A stretch of 5,894 nucleotides of DNA from Novosphingobium sp. GTDB lineage: Bacteria > Pseudomonadota > Alphaproteobacteria > Sphingomonadales > Sphingomonadaceae. The notes under the pieces were generated by a model. The model saw nothing but the letters and a program-made list of their open reading frames with translations, searched no databases and was not told the origin of the DNA. Below, piece by piece: positions 1 through 5,894 of the stretch. The first letter of the stretch is position 1. Each line of letters starts with the position of its first letter. The translations under genes and the position numbers were made by a program. The stretch is from positions 1 to 5,894 of the forward strand of contig VFKS01000373.1 in NCBI GenBank assembly GCA_009885425.1, read 5' to 3'.

Positions 1-1426
1 CGTTGACCCGGCCGAAATCGGGCACGAACCGGCCGAACACCCCGGCTTCGTTGAACCAGCGCAGCGCCGTTTCGGGATCATTGCGGCTGGTCAGCAGGTC
101 CATGAAGGCAGCATTGGCCCGGGGATCTTCGCGCAGCGCATCGACCAGCCGCGCATCGCGCACCGCCAGTCGCATCGCATCGGGGTGCAGTTCCAGTCCT
201 TCGGCGTCGGCCAGCACGAAAATCTCGATCAGGCGGACCGGGTCTTGCGCAAACCAATCGTCCGACGGCACGTTGATCCGCCCGCCAAATACCGGATAAC
301 CCTTCACCATCCGGCGGCGCGCGCGAAACCCCGCGAGCAGGCCGCGCGGTTGCTTCTTGGCGAACTGGTCGTCCAGCTGGGCCAGAAACAGCCCGGTCAG
401 GTGGCCGACGCGCTTCGCTTGCAGAAAAAAGTACTGCATGAACCGTTCGACCGCGCTTTTGCCGGGGCGCTCGGCAAATTGCATTCGCGCGGCGACTTCG
501 CGCTGGATATCGAAAGTCAGCCGGTCTTCGGCCCGCCCGGTGATCGTGTGGAGGTGGCAGCGGACCGCCCAGAAAAAGTCCTCAGCCTTGCGGAAGGCAC
601 GGTATTCAGCGGCGCTCAGCAATCCGGCATCGACCAATTGCGCCGCGCTTCCAACGTGGTGGATATATTTGCCGATCCAATAGAGCGTGTGCAGATCGCG
701 CAGGCCGCCCTTGCCCTCTTTGACATTCGGCTCGACGACATAGCGGCTGTCCCCGAGACGCTTGTGGCGCTCGTTTCGCTCGGCCAACTTTTCGGTGACG
801 TATTGCCGCTCGGTCCCGGCCACCACTTCGGCCCAGAACCGGCTCTGCGCCTCGGCAAACAAGGCCTGATCGCCCCAGACATAGCGTCCTTCGAGCAGCG
901 CGGTGCGGATTGTCAGATCGGCCTTGGCCATCCGGACCACTTCATCAAGGCTGCGGCTTGACTGGCCGACCTTCAACCCCAGGTCCCACAGGAAATAGAG
1001 CATGGCCTCGATCACTTGCTCGCACCACGGGGTCTGCTTGCCGGGGGTGATGAAGGCGATATCGACATCCGAATGCGGCGCCATTTCGCCACGGCCATAG
1101 CCGCCGACGGCCATGATCGTCAGCCGTTCACCCGCCGAACGATTGCCCGAGGGATAGACCGCGAGCGTCACATGATCGTGGATCAGGCGGACCAGCTGAT
1201 CGACCAGAAAGGCCTGGGCCTCGGCGCACATATGTCCAGCCGATGGCTTTTCCAACAGCCGCCGGGCAATCTCCGCGCGGCCCGTGGCCAGCGCGCCGCG
1301 CAGCAGTTCAACCACCTTGGGCCGGGCCTTCGCGGCGCTTTGCGTCTCGATCAGCGCGGCCATCGCTTCAGCCAGCGCGCGGCGATCGATCACCGCGCGC
1401 TGATTGGCAATCCGGCTGGTGCTCAC
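1..1426 (-). CDS. glnD: [Protein-PII] uridylyltransferase / uridylyl-removing enzyme GlnD (3'-truncated by window edge)
   Basis: GlnD is the cytoplasmic sensor of nitrogen status. It transfers UMP from UTP to PII proteins (GlnB/GlnK) when glutamine is low and removes it when glutamine is high. The window holds 475 intact codons with no frameshift. Residues 107-122 carry the nucleotidyltransferase motif VGGYGRGEMAPHSDVD, with catalytic acidic residues D120 and D122. Residues 231-251 carry the family hallmark VEPNVKEGKGGLRDLHTLYW of the GlnD helical domain. The sequence stops at FGRFVPDFGRVN (464-475), which normally lies just before the HD uridylyl-removing domain. The HD and two C-terminal ACT domains should lie beyond the left edge, since family members are roughly 900 residues. 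The start is a GTG whose GTGA overlaps the stop of the upstream ligase by 4 bases. No clear Shine-Dalgarno sequence is seen, so translation is probably coupled. The first residues (STSRIANQRAVIDRRAL) look like a normal GlnD N-terminus. Identification is very secure; the GTG start is likely. Confidence 0.96.
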   Translation of the reverse strand, partial: MSTSRIANQRAVIDRRALAEAMAALIETQSAAKARPKVVELLRGALATGRAEIARRLLEKPSAGHMCAEAQAFLVDQLVRLIHDHVTLAVYPSGNRSAGERLTIMAVGGYGRGEMAPHSDVDIAFITPGKQTPWCEQVIEAMLYFLWDLGLKVGQSSRSLDEVVRMAKADLTIRTALLEGRYVWGDQALFAEAQSRFWAEVVAGTERQYVTEKLAERNERHKRLGDSRYVVEPNVKEGKGGLRDLHTLYWIGKYIHHVGSAAQLVDAGLLSAAEYRAFRKAEDFFWAVRCHLHTITGRAEDRLTFDIQREVAARMQFAERPGKSAVERFMQYFFLQAKRVGHLTGLFLAQLDDQFAKKQPRGLLAGFRARRRMVKGYPVFGGRINVPSDDWFAQDPVRLIEIFVLADAEGLELHPDAMRLAVRDARLVDALREDPRANAAFMDLLTSRNDPETALRWFNEAGVFGRFVPDFGRVN

Positions 1427-3135
1427 GCGGTCGTTTTCTGCTCGGCTAGCCATAGTGGCAGGTAACGGGCTTTCAGCGCGCGCTTGTCAACCTTCTCGGT
1501 GCCCAGCCGCGGCAGACTTTCGGTTTCTTCCCACAATCGCACCGGCACCTTGAAGGGGGCGATGTGGGCCTTGAGGAACGCCTTAAGGTCATCCTCGGAC
1601 AGGTTGCGGCCTTCTTCGACCTGATAGACCGCCACCGGCAACTCGCCGAATTTCTCGTCCGGCACCCCGAACACGCTGGCTTCGGCGACATCGGGATGGG
1701 CATAGACCGCCTCTTCCACTTCGATGCAGGTGATATTCTCCCCGCCGCGGATGATGATGTCTTTCTTGCGGTCAACGATGAACAGGTAGCCATCGGCATC
1801 GAGGTAACCCAGATCGCCGGTGCGGAACCAGCCATCAGCGGTGATCGCTTCGGCGGTCGCTTGCGGATTCTCCCAGTATCCGCCGAAATTGGCGATCGTA
1901 CGGATCGCGACTTCGCCCGTGACACCGGCGCCCAGCACCGTGCCGGCATCATCGAGCGCGGCGACTTCGACCAGCGGCTTGGTCGCAGAGCCGGTCGAGC
2001 CGGGCTTGGCCAGATAGTTCTCATTGAGGTTGCCGCAGCCGACCGCGTTGGTTTCCGTGAGGCCATAGCCGAGCAGCGGGAATGCGTGCGGCATGGCTTC
2101 CTTAATCCGGCGAACGTGATCGACCGGCCGCGGCGCGCCGCCCGCGGCAAATGCTGTGCAACTGGTAAGATCGTATTTCTCGCGATTGGGGTGGGTCGCG
2201 ATCTCAAAGCTCATCAAGGGCACGCCGACAAAATAGGTAACCTTCTCGGCCGCAATCAGCCGCATCGCCTCTTCGGCGTCCCATTTGGGCATCATCACCA
2301 GCTTGCGCCCGATCACGAACGACTGGAGGAACAGCGGCACTTCGCCAGTAACGTGGAACAACGGCACATTGACCAGGCTGCACGGCTGCATCGTCGGCCC
2401 TTCACCCTTTTCGGTCATCATCGTCAGGACCGTCACGGTCTGCGCGACAAAGCTGAACACGCCCTGGGTGACCGCGCGGTGGTTTGACCAAGCGCCTTTC
2501 GATTGGCCGGTCGAGCCGGAGGTATAGAGGATCGTGGCGAGGTCATCGCCGGTCAGCGCCGGAAGCGGCGTTTCCGCGCCTCCGCCCTTAACCAGCAGCG
2601 CTGCCAGACCCTGCTCCCAGCCGCAATCATGCTCGAACAGCACCACCTTGGTCGGAAGACTCAGCTCGGCAATCCGGGCGGCGCGCTGCTTGTCGGCCAG
2701 CACCATGGTGCAGCCGGTCAGCTCGATCCCGGCGGCCATTTCCTCGCCGCTCCACCAGCCGTTGAGCAGGCTTGCGCAGCCGCCGGCCATCACCACCGCC
2801 ATATAGGCGATGATCCAGTTGGCCGAATTGCGCGCCGCGATCCCGATCCGGTCGCCAGTCTGGACCCCGTGCCCGGCGACCAGTCCGCCCGCAACGACGC
2901 GCGCGGCGGCATAGGTCTGGGCGAAGCTCAGGCGAATCTCGCCATCGACCAGAAATTCCGCATCGCCGTGCTGGGCGCAGAACATTTCGAACAGCATTGG
3001 CAGGCTGGGCGGGGCATTCTTGAGCATCGGCAAGACAACGCCGCCCTGCTCAAAGGGGACCGTTTCCAGCATCCCGCCCGGAGCAGTCAGGCGGCCAACA
3101 ACATCATTCATCGACAGATCGAGTTCGGTAGGCAT
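1423..3135 (-). CDS. Acyl-CoA synthetase / class I adenylate-forming (AMP-binding) ligase, 570 aa
   Basis: This enzyme should activate a carboxylic acid with ATP to an acyl-adenylate and then to an acyl-CoA. The substrate cannot be read from the sequence; a medium- or long-chain fatty acid or an aromatic acid are both possible. The large N-terminal domain has the P-loop-like A3 motif ILYTSGSTGQSKG (202-214) and the A5 motif GYGLTETNA (356-364). The hinge region has GWFRTGDLGYLDADGY (435-450) and DRKKDIIIRGGENI (455-468). The small C-terminal domain ends with GTEKVDKRALK (545-555), which holds the likely A10 catalytic lysine (K548). The A3 motif has serine where proline is usual (TGQSKG rather than TGxPKG), a tolerated but less common variant. 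No signal peptide or membrane segment is evident, so it is probably cytoplasmic. The start at 3135 (MPTELDLSMND) is chosen because AAGGA lies 6 bases upstream. The frame stays open to an ATG at 3297, but that 54-residue extension is Arg/Gly-rich and unlike the family. It is the first gene of its strand's cluster and overlaps glnD by 4 bases. Confidence 0.9.
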   Translation of the reverse strand: MPTELDLSMNDVVGRLTAPGGMLETVPFEQGGVVLPMLKNAPPSLPMLFEMFCAQHGDAEFLVDGEIRLSFAQTYAAARVVAGGLVAGHGVQTGDRIGIAARNSANWIIAYMAVVMAGGCASLLNGWWSGEEMAAGIELTGCTMVLADKQRAARIAELSLPTKVVLFEHDCGWEQGLAALLVKGGGAETPLPALTGDDLATILYTSGSTGQSKGAWSNHRAVTQGVFSFVAQTVTVLTMMTEKGEGPTMQPCSLVNVPLFHVTGEVPLFLQSFVIGRKLVMMPKWDAEEAMRLIAAEKVTYFVGVPLMSFEIATHPNREKYDLTSCTAFAAGGAPRPVDHVRRIKEAMPHAFPLLGYGLTETNAVGCGNLNENYLAKPGSTGSATKPLVEVAALDDAGTVLGAGVTGEVAIRTIANFGGYWENPQATAEAITADGWFRTGDLGYLDADGYLFIVDRKKDIIIRGGENITCIEVEEAVYAHPDVAEASVFGVPDEKFGELPVAVYQVEEGRNLSEDDLKAFLKAHIAPFKVPVRLWEETESLPRLGTEKVDKRALKARYLPLWLAEQKTTA

Positions 3136-3141
3136 TGCGGA

Positions 3142-3146
3142 TCCTT
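3142..3146 (-). promoter_or_regulatory. Ribosome binding site of the acyl-CoA ligase
   Basis: On the minus strand AAGGA lies 6 bases before the ATG at 3135. It decides the start in favour of the 570-residue protein over the longer open frame from 3297. Confidence 0.7.
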
Positions 3147-3232
3147 TTCCCAAGGTCTGCTGGCCGCGCCCTTTTTCGCGCCCCTCATCCCCAATCGTTT
3201 TTGTCTCGCCACCGGGTTTGTTTCGCGGGGCT

Positions 3233-3247
3233 GCTTGTGCCACAAGC
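3233..3247. repeat. Perfect 7-1-7 inverted repeat, candidate operator
   Basis: GCTTGTG and CACAAGC flank a single C, giving a 15-base dyad near the middle of the divergent spacer. The arms are 98 bases from the ligase start and 66 bases from the lgt start. A one-base centre makes an RNA hairpin unlikely without opening inner pairs, and there is no following T-run, so a terminator is unlikely. A binding site for a dimeric regulator is possible. This is an inference from symmetry and position alone. Confidence 0.4.
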
Positions 3248-3299
3248 GGGCCACGGCGGAACGGTCCCGCCCGGCCCGGCCGGCAGCACCGAAACATCT

Positions 3300-3305
3300 A
3301 GGGGG
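3300..3305 (+). promoter_or_regulatory. Ribosome binding site of lgt (supports a TTG start)
   Basis: AGGGGG lies 8 bases before the TTG at 3314. It supports TTG as the real start, because the reading frame offers no ATG near the N-terminus. Confidence 0.6.
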
Positions 3306-3313
3306 TTAAGCAC

Positions 3314-4222
3314 TTGCTGTCACTATCGCTTGCCACACTGGCCGCCGCCGCCAGCAATGCGCCAATCCATTTTGAAGACCTGGGGCTGAAGCACTACCTG
3401 TTCCGGATCCCGACTGACTGGGGCACGTTTGAGCTGCGGTGGTATTCTCTGGCCTATCTCGCCGGGATCCTGCTGGCCTATTGGCACACCGGCAAGGCCG
3501 CCAAAGGCCCCGGCGCGCCGCTGGCCCAGCGCCATATCGACGATCTGTTTTTCTACTGCACGCTGGGCGTGATCCTGGGCGGACGGCTGGGCTATGCCAC
3601 GTTCTACACCGGCGGCGATACCGGCCTGCCCAGTCTGTGGGCCCATCCCGGCGAGCTGCTGCAATTGTGGAATGGCGGCATGAGTTTCCATGGCGGGCTG
3701 ATCGGGGTGGGAATCGCGATGGCCTGGGTCAGCTGGCGGGGCCAGCTGTCGGTCGTTCGGGTCGCCGATTACATTTCGGTGACGGTTCCGTTCGGGATGC
3801 TGTTCGGGCGCCTCGCCAACTTCGTGAACGGAGAGCTGTGGGGCCGCGCAGCCGGGCCAGACGTGCCTTGGGCGATTATCTTCAAGGGCGCTGGCGAAGT
3901 CGCGCGTCACCCCAGCCAGATTTATCAGGCGCTGCTCGAAGGGATGCTGCTGGCGATCATCATGGTTCCGCTGTTCTGGAAAACCCGCGCGCGCTGGCGG
4001 CCCGGCCTCTTGGTCGGGGTCTTCCTGATGGGCATGGGAGCGGCCCGGTTCGTGGTTGAATATTTCCGCGAGCCGGATGAGCAGCTGCAGGAATTCACCC
4101 GCCAGACCGGCCTTTCGATGGGCCAGTGGCTGTCATTGCCGCTGGTTGCACTTGGGCTGTTCTTCCTGATCCGGGCGCTGCGCCGGCCAGAACTGAACAG
4201 CGGGACGCCTGCTCCGCAATGA
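3314..4222 (+). CDS. lgt: Prolipoprotein diacylglyceryl transferase Lgt, 302 aa
   Basis: Lgt is an inner-membrane enzyme. It moves a diacylglyceryl group from phosphatidylglycerol to the lipobox cysteine of prolipoproteins, the first step of lipoprotein maturation. The family signature GRLANFVNGELWG is at 165-177, with R166 matching the essential arginine of the E. coli enzyme (R143). GGMSFHGGLIG at 121-131 contains H126, equivalent to E. coli H103. RHPSQIYQALLEG is at 198-210, and ARFVVEYFREPDEQ at 244-257 contains R245, matching R239. Several hydrophobic segments (roughly 43-58, 78-97, 124-140, 152-165, 208-222, 231-248 and 271-288) fit the seven-helix fold. The start is TTG, with AGGGGG 8 bases upstream. 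The protein then has a short Ala/Leu-rich N-terminus (LSLSLATLAAAASNA) before the conserved LRWYSLAYLAG at 41-51, slightly longer than in E. coli. The stop overlaps the following methyltransferase start by 4 bases (ATGA), implying one transcript. Identification is secure; the exact start is less so. Confidence 0.96.
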   Translation: MLSLSLATLAAAASNAPIHFEDLGLKHYLFRIPTDWGTFELRWYSLAYLAGILLAYWHTGKAAKGPGAPLAQRHIDDLFFYCTLGVILGGRLGYATFYTGGDTGLPSLWAHPGELLQLWNGGMSFHGGLIGVGIAMAWVSWRGQLSVVRVADYISVTVPFGMLFGRLANFVNGELWGRAAGPDVPWAIIFKGAGEVARHPSQIYQALLEGMLLAIIMVPLFWKTRARWRPGLLVGVFLMGMGAARFVVEYFREPDEQLQEFTRQTGLSMGQWLSLPLVALGLFFLIRALRRPELNSGTPAPQ

Positions 4223-5292
4223 CCGAGCAGGCCCCTGCTGACCCGCTGGCGGCCATGTTCCAGCGGCTGATCACCAATACCGGACCGATCAGCCTGATGC
4301 ACTACATGGGCGAAAGCAACGCCCGCTATTACGGATCGAAAGACCCGCTGGGCGTGGCCGGGGATTTCGTCACTGCACCTGAAATCAGCCAAATGTTCGG
4401 CGAACTGGTCGGGCTGTGGCTGGCTGATATGTGGATCAATGCCGGCCGCGAAGAGCCGGTCCACTATGTCGAGCTTGGCCCTGGACGCGGCACTCTGGCG
4501 CAGGATGCGCTGCGGGTGGCCAAGCGCTATGGGCTGGAGCCGAGGGTTCACTTTGTCGAAACGTCGACCGCGCTCCAGGATGTCCAGCTGGCCAACCTAC
4601 CCGGCGCGCAGTGGCACCACGACCTTTCGACGATCCCGCTCTATGGCCCGATCCTGTTGGTCGCCAACGAGTTCCTCGATGCCCTGCCAGTGCGGCAACT
4701 GGTGATGACGGCGGAAGGCTGGCGCGAACGAATGGTAGTGCCGGATGGTGATCGGTTCGTATGCATCGCCGGCACCCAGCCGATGGACGCTGCCGTGCCC
4801 GAAACCCGGCGTCAGGCCGAACTGGGCACGATCATCGAAACCTGCCCGGGCGCGGCCGCGACCGTCAATGAAGTTGCCGGGCGGCTCACCGAGCAGGGCG
4901 GCGCGGCACTGTTCATCGACTACGGCCACGATACCGTGCGCGATGGATCAACGCTGCAAGCGGTCCGCGATCACCTTAAGGTCGATCCGTTCGTTTCCCC
5001 CGGAGAGGCCGACCTGACCGCCCATGTCGATTTCGCCACGCTCGCCGCGATCGCCCAGTCGCATGGGTGCAGGTGGCTTGGCACGGTTCCGCAGGGCCGC
5101 TGGCTGCGCAACCTCGGCATCGACGCTCGCGCCCAGACGCTGGCTGAACGTGCGCCGCAGCACGCCGCCGCGATTGAAGCTGCCAAGGACCGGCTGGTCG
5201 CCGAAGGCCAGATGGGGCTGCTGTTCAAAGTGATGGGACTGGCCGGCCCCAGCTGGCACGGCGGAGCGGGATTTTTGAAACGCGGGCAATAA
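4219..5292 (+). CDS. Class I SAM-dependent methyltransferase, MidA/NDUFAF7 (DUF185, COG1565) family, 357 aa
   Basis: This is a predicted S-adenosylmethionine-dependent methyltransferase. Mitochondrial NDUFAF7 of this family methylates an arginine of the complex I subunit NDUFS2. A similar role on the bacterial NADH dehydrogenase subunit NuoD is plausible but is inference. Family landmarks in order are GDFVTAPEISQMFGEL (48-63), SAM-binding motif I VELGPGRGTL (84-93), ANEFLDALPVRQ (149-160), FIDYGH (232-237) and DLTAHVDFATL (265-275). The C-terminus ends with QMGLLFKVMGL (331-341), also typical. The chosen start ATG at 4219 overlaps the lgt stop as ATGA and gives the family-like opening MTEQAPADPLAAMFQRLI. 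The frame is open further upstream to 4126, but that part lies inside lgt. There is no good Shine-Dalgarno sequence, so translation is probably coupled to lgt. Neighbouring lgt with this methyltransferase is common in alphaproteobacteria, as far as I recall. No signal peptide is seen. Confidence 0.9.
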   Translation: MTEQAPADPLAAMFQRLITNTGPISLMHYMGESNARYYGSKDPLGVAGDFVTAPEISQMFGELVGLWLADMWINAGREEPVHYVELGPGRGTLAQDALRVAKRYGLEPRVHFVETSTALQDVQLANLPGAQWHHDLSTIPLYGPILLVANEFLDALPVRQLVMTAEGWRERMVVPDGDRFVCIAGTQPMDAAVPETRRQAELGTIIETCPGAAATVNEVAGRLTEQGGAALFIDYGHDTVRDGSTLQAVRDHLKVDPFVSPGEADLTAHVDFATLAAIAQSHGCRWLGTVPQGRWLRNLGIDARAQTLAERAPQHAAAIEAAKDRLVAEGQMGLLFKVMGLAGPSWHGGAGFLKRGQ

Positions 5293-5309
5293 TTTCCGCT
5301 GCAACCAGT

Positions 5310-5337
5310 TTGCGCTGGCCTGCGCAATTGCTATGCC
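5310..5337 (+). promoter_or_regulatory. Inverted repeat and tentative promoter ahead of ivd
   Basis: TTGCGC (5310-5315) and GCGCAA (5322-5327) form a perfect 6-base inverted repeat around a 6-base centre. No T-run follows, so a terminator for the methyltransferase gene is not supported. TTGCGC could also act as a -35 element, with TATGCC (5332-5337) as the -10 box at a 16-base spacing. That would give a leader of only about 15 bases before the ivd start. The adjoining GCAATTGC (5324-5331) is itself an 8-base palindrome. Promoter, operator or chance are all possible. Confidence 0.3.
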
Positions 5338-5348
5338 CATGCTCCAAG

Positions 5349-5353
5349 AGGAG
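5349..5353 (+). promoter_or_regulatory. Ribosome binding site of ivd
   Basis: AGGAG lies 5 bases before the ATG at 5359. It is the strongest Shine-Dalgarno match in the window and fixes the ivd start. Confidence 0.8.
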
Positions 5354-5358
5354 AACCC

Positions 5359-5894
5359 ATGCGCGCGACGCCCGATTTCGATTTTGCCCTGCCCGAAAGC
5401 GCGATGATGATCCGCGAAGCCGCTGGCCGCTTTGCCGATGACAAGATCGCGCCCTTGGCCGCGAAAATTGACGCCGAGGACTGGTTCCCGCGCGATGAGC
5501 TGTGGGCAGCCATGGGCGAGTTGGGCCTGCACGGGATCACGGTGGAAGAGGAATGGGGCGGGCTCGGCCTCGGCTATCTCGACCATGTCATCGCGGTCGA
5601 AGAGGTCAGCCGCGCTTCGGCATCAATCGGGCTCAGCTATGGTGCGCACAGCAACCTCTGCGTCAACCAGATCCGCCGCTGGGGCAATGACGAGCAGAAG
5701 GCCAAGTATCTGCCGGGTCTGGTTAGCGGGCAGCATGTCGGCAGCCTCGCCATGTCAGAGGCCGGGGCTGGATCGGACGTGGTTTCGATGAAGCTCAAGG
5801 CTGATGCCGTTCAAGGCGGCTATGTCCTCAACGGCACCAAGTTCTGGATCACCAACGCCGCCTATGCCGATACGCTGGTGGTCTATGCCAAGTC
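5359..5894 (+). CDS. ivd: Isovaleryl-CoA dehydrogenase (acyl-CoA dehydrogenase family), 5' part, cut by window edge
   Basis: This FAD-dependent enzyme oxidises isovaleryl-CoA to 3-methylcrotonyl-CoA in leucine breakdown and passes electrons to electron transfer flavoprotein. The window holds 178 codons: the N-terminal helical domain and the start of the middle beta domain. GLSYGAHSNLCVNQ at 91-104 is the stretch that most resembles isovaleryl-CoA dehydrogenases rather than other acyl-CoA dehydrogenases. AMSEAGAGSDVVS at 131-143 fits the family signature, and KFWITNAAYAD at 161-171 matches the flavin-contacting WITN region. The catalytic glutamate, which confirms the isovaleryl subtype by its position, lies beyond the right edge. 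The start ATG has AGGAG 5 bases upstream. A 66-base gap separates it from the methyltransferase gene, so it probably opens its own unit. In many bacteria ivd is followed by methylcrotonyl-CoA carboxylase genes, which cannot be seen here. The family is certain; the isovaleryl specificity is very likely. Confidence 0.92.
   Translation, partial: MRATPDFDFALPESAMMIREAAGRFADDKIAPLAAKIDAEDWFPRDELWAAMGELGLHGITVEEEWGGLGLGYLDHVIAVEEVSRASASIGLSYGAHSNLCVNQIRRWGNDEQKAKYLPGLVSGQHVGSLAMSEAGAGSDVVSMKLKADAVQGGYVLNGTKFWITNAAYADTLVVYAK

Larger units (their letters stand above)
3136..3313. promoter_or_regulatory. Divergent intergenic spacer with the promoters of both gene groups
   Basis: This 178-base spacer separates two divergently read genes, the ligase (minus) and lgt (plus). 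It must carry the start signals of both unless they lie inside the neighbouring genes. No convincing -35/-10 pair could be assigned on either strand. Visible structure consists of a perfect inverted repeat at 3233-3247, two copies of CGCGCCC 12 bases apart (3165-3171 and 3177-3183) and a very GC-rich stretch at about 3262-3285. No coding potential is recognised, although the ligase frame stays open across most of it on the minus strand. Confidence 0.6.

Noticed and set aside
185..961. 258-residue plus-strand open frame opposite glnD
   Set aside because: It is antisense to clear GlnD-conserved sequence. Long shadow frames are expected in GC-rich coding DNA, and no recognisable motif is present.
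1564..2487. 307-residue plus-strand open frame opposite the acyl-CoA ligase
   Set aside because: It is antisense to the conserved ligase motifs, has His/Asp/Gly-rich shadow composition, and resembles no known family.
3136..3297. 54-residue N-terminal extension of the acyl-CoA ligase from an ATG at 3297
   Set aside because: The extension is Arg/Gly-rich without family resemblance and fills the spacer. The ATG at 3135 has a well-placed AAGGA.
2503..3309. 268-residue plus-strand open frame across the ligase 5' end and the spacer
   Set aside because: It is mostly antisense to the ligase, with no recognisable domain and no supporting start signal.
3323..3910. 195-residue minus-strand open frame opposite lgt
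   Set aside because: It is antisense to the Lgt signature regions, and its Pro/Gln/His-rich composition is typical of a shadow frame.
4126..4218. 31-residue upstream extension of the methyltransferase
   Set aside because: It lies inside the lgt reading frame. The ATGA overlap start at 4219 gives the usual N-terminus.
3925..4551. 208-residue minus-strand open frame across the lgt/methyltransferase junction
   Set aside because: It is antisense to two well-supported genes and shows no family features.
5310..5327. Rho-independent terminator after the methyltransferase
   Set aside because: The stem is only 6 bases and no T-run follows it.

Overview
The window is a GC-rich, densely packed chromosomal segment. 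It most likely comes from an alphaproteobacterium, and probably from the Sphingomonadales (an Erythrobacter-, Novosphingobium- or Sphingopyxis-like organism). This placement rests on base composition, on the style of the GlnD, Lgt and isovaleryl-CoA dehydrogenase sequences, and on the pairing of lgt with a MidA/NDUFAF7-type methyltransferase. It is a judgement from memory of these families; no search was run.

Layout. Two gene groups diverge from a 178-base spacer (3136-3313). Leftward on the minus strand are an acyl-CoA ligase (AMP-forming, 570 aa, 1423-3135) and then glnD (uridylyltransferase of the PII nitrogen-signalling protein). The two overlap through a GTGA junction. glnD runs off the left edge after 475 codons, just before its HD domain. 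Rightward on the plus strand are lgt (prolipoprotein diacylglyceryl transferase, TTG start, 3314-4222) and a class I SAM-dependent methyltransferase of the MidA/NDUFAF7 family (4219-5292), overlapping through an ATGA junction. After a 66-base gap comes the 5' part of an isovaleryl-CoA dehydrogenase gene (from 5359), cut by the right edge.

How the genes work together. The overlaps imply two translationally coupled pairs, ligase-glnD and lgt-methyltransferase. Their members have no obvious shared pathway: acyl activation with nitrogen sensing, and lipoprotein maturation with probable protein methylation. The ivd gene has its own strong ribosome binding site and a small inverted repeat upstream. 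It probably starts a separate leucine-degradation unit that continues beyond the window.

No RNA genes, insertion sequences, CRISPR arrays, phage genes or gene-free stretches over 300 bases were seen. I found no evidence of a new biological system. The points most worth checking are the coupling of glnD to an acyl-CoA ligase and a perfect 7-1-7 inverted repeat in the divergent spacer.
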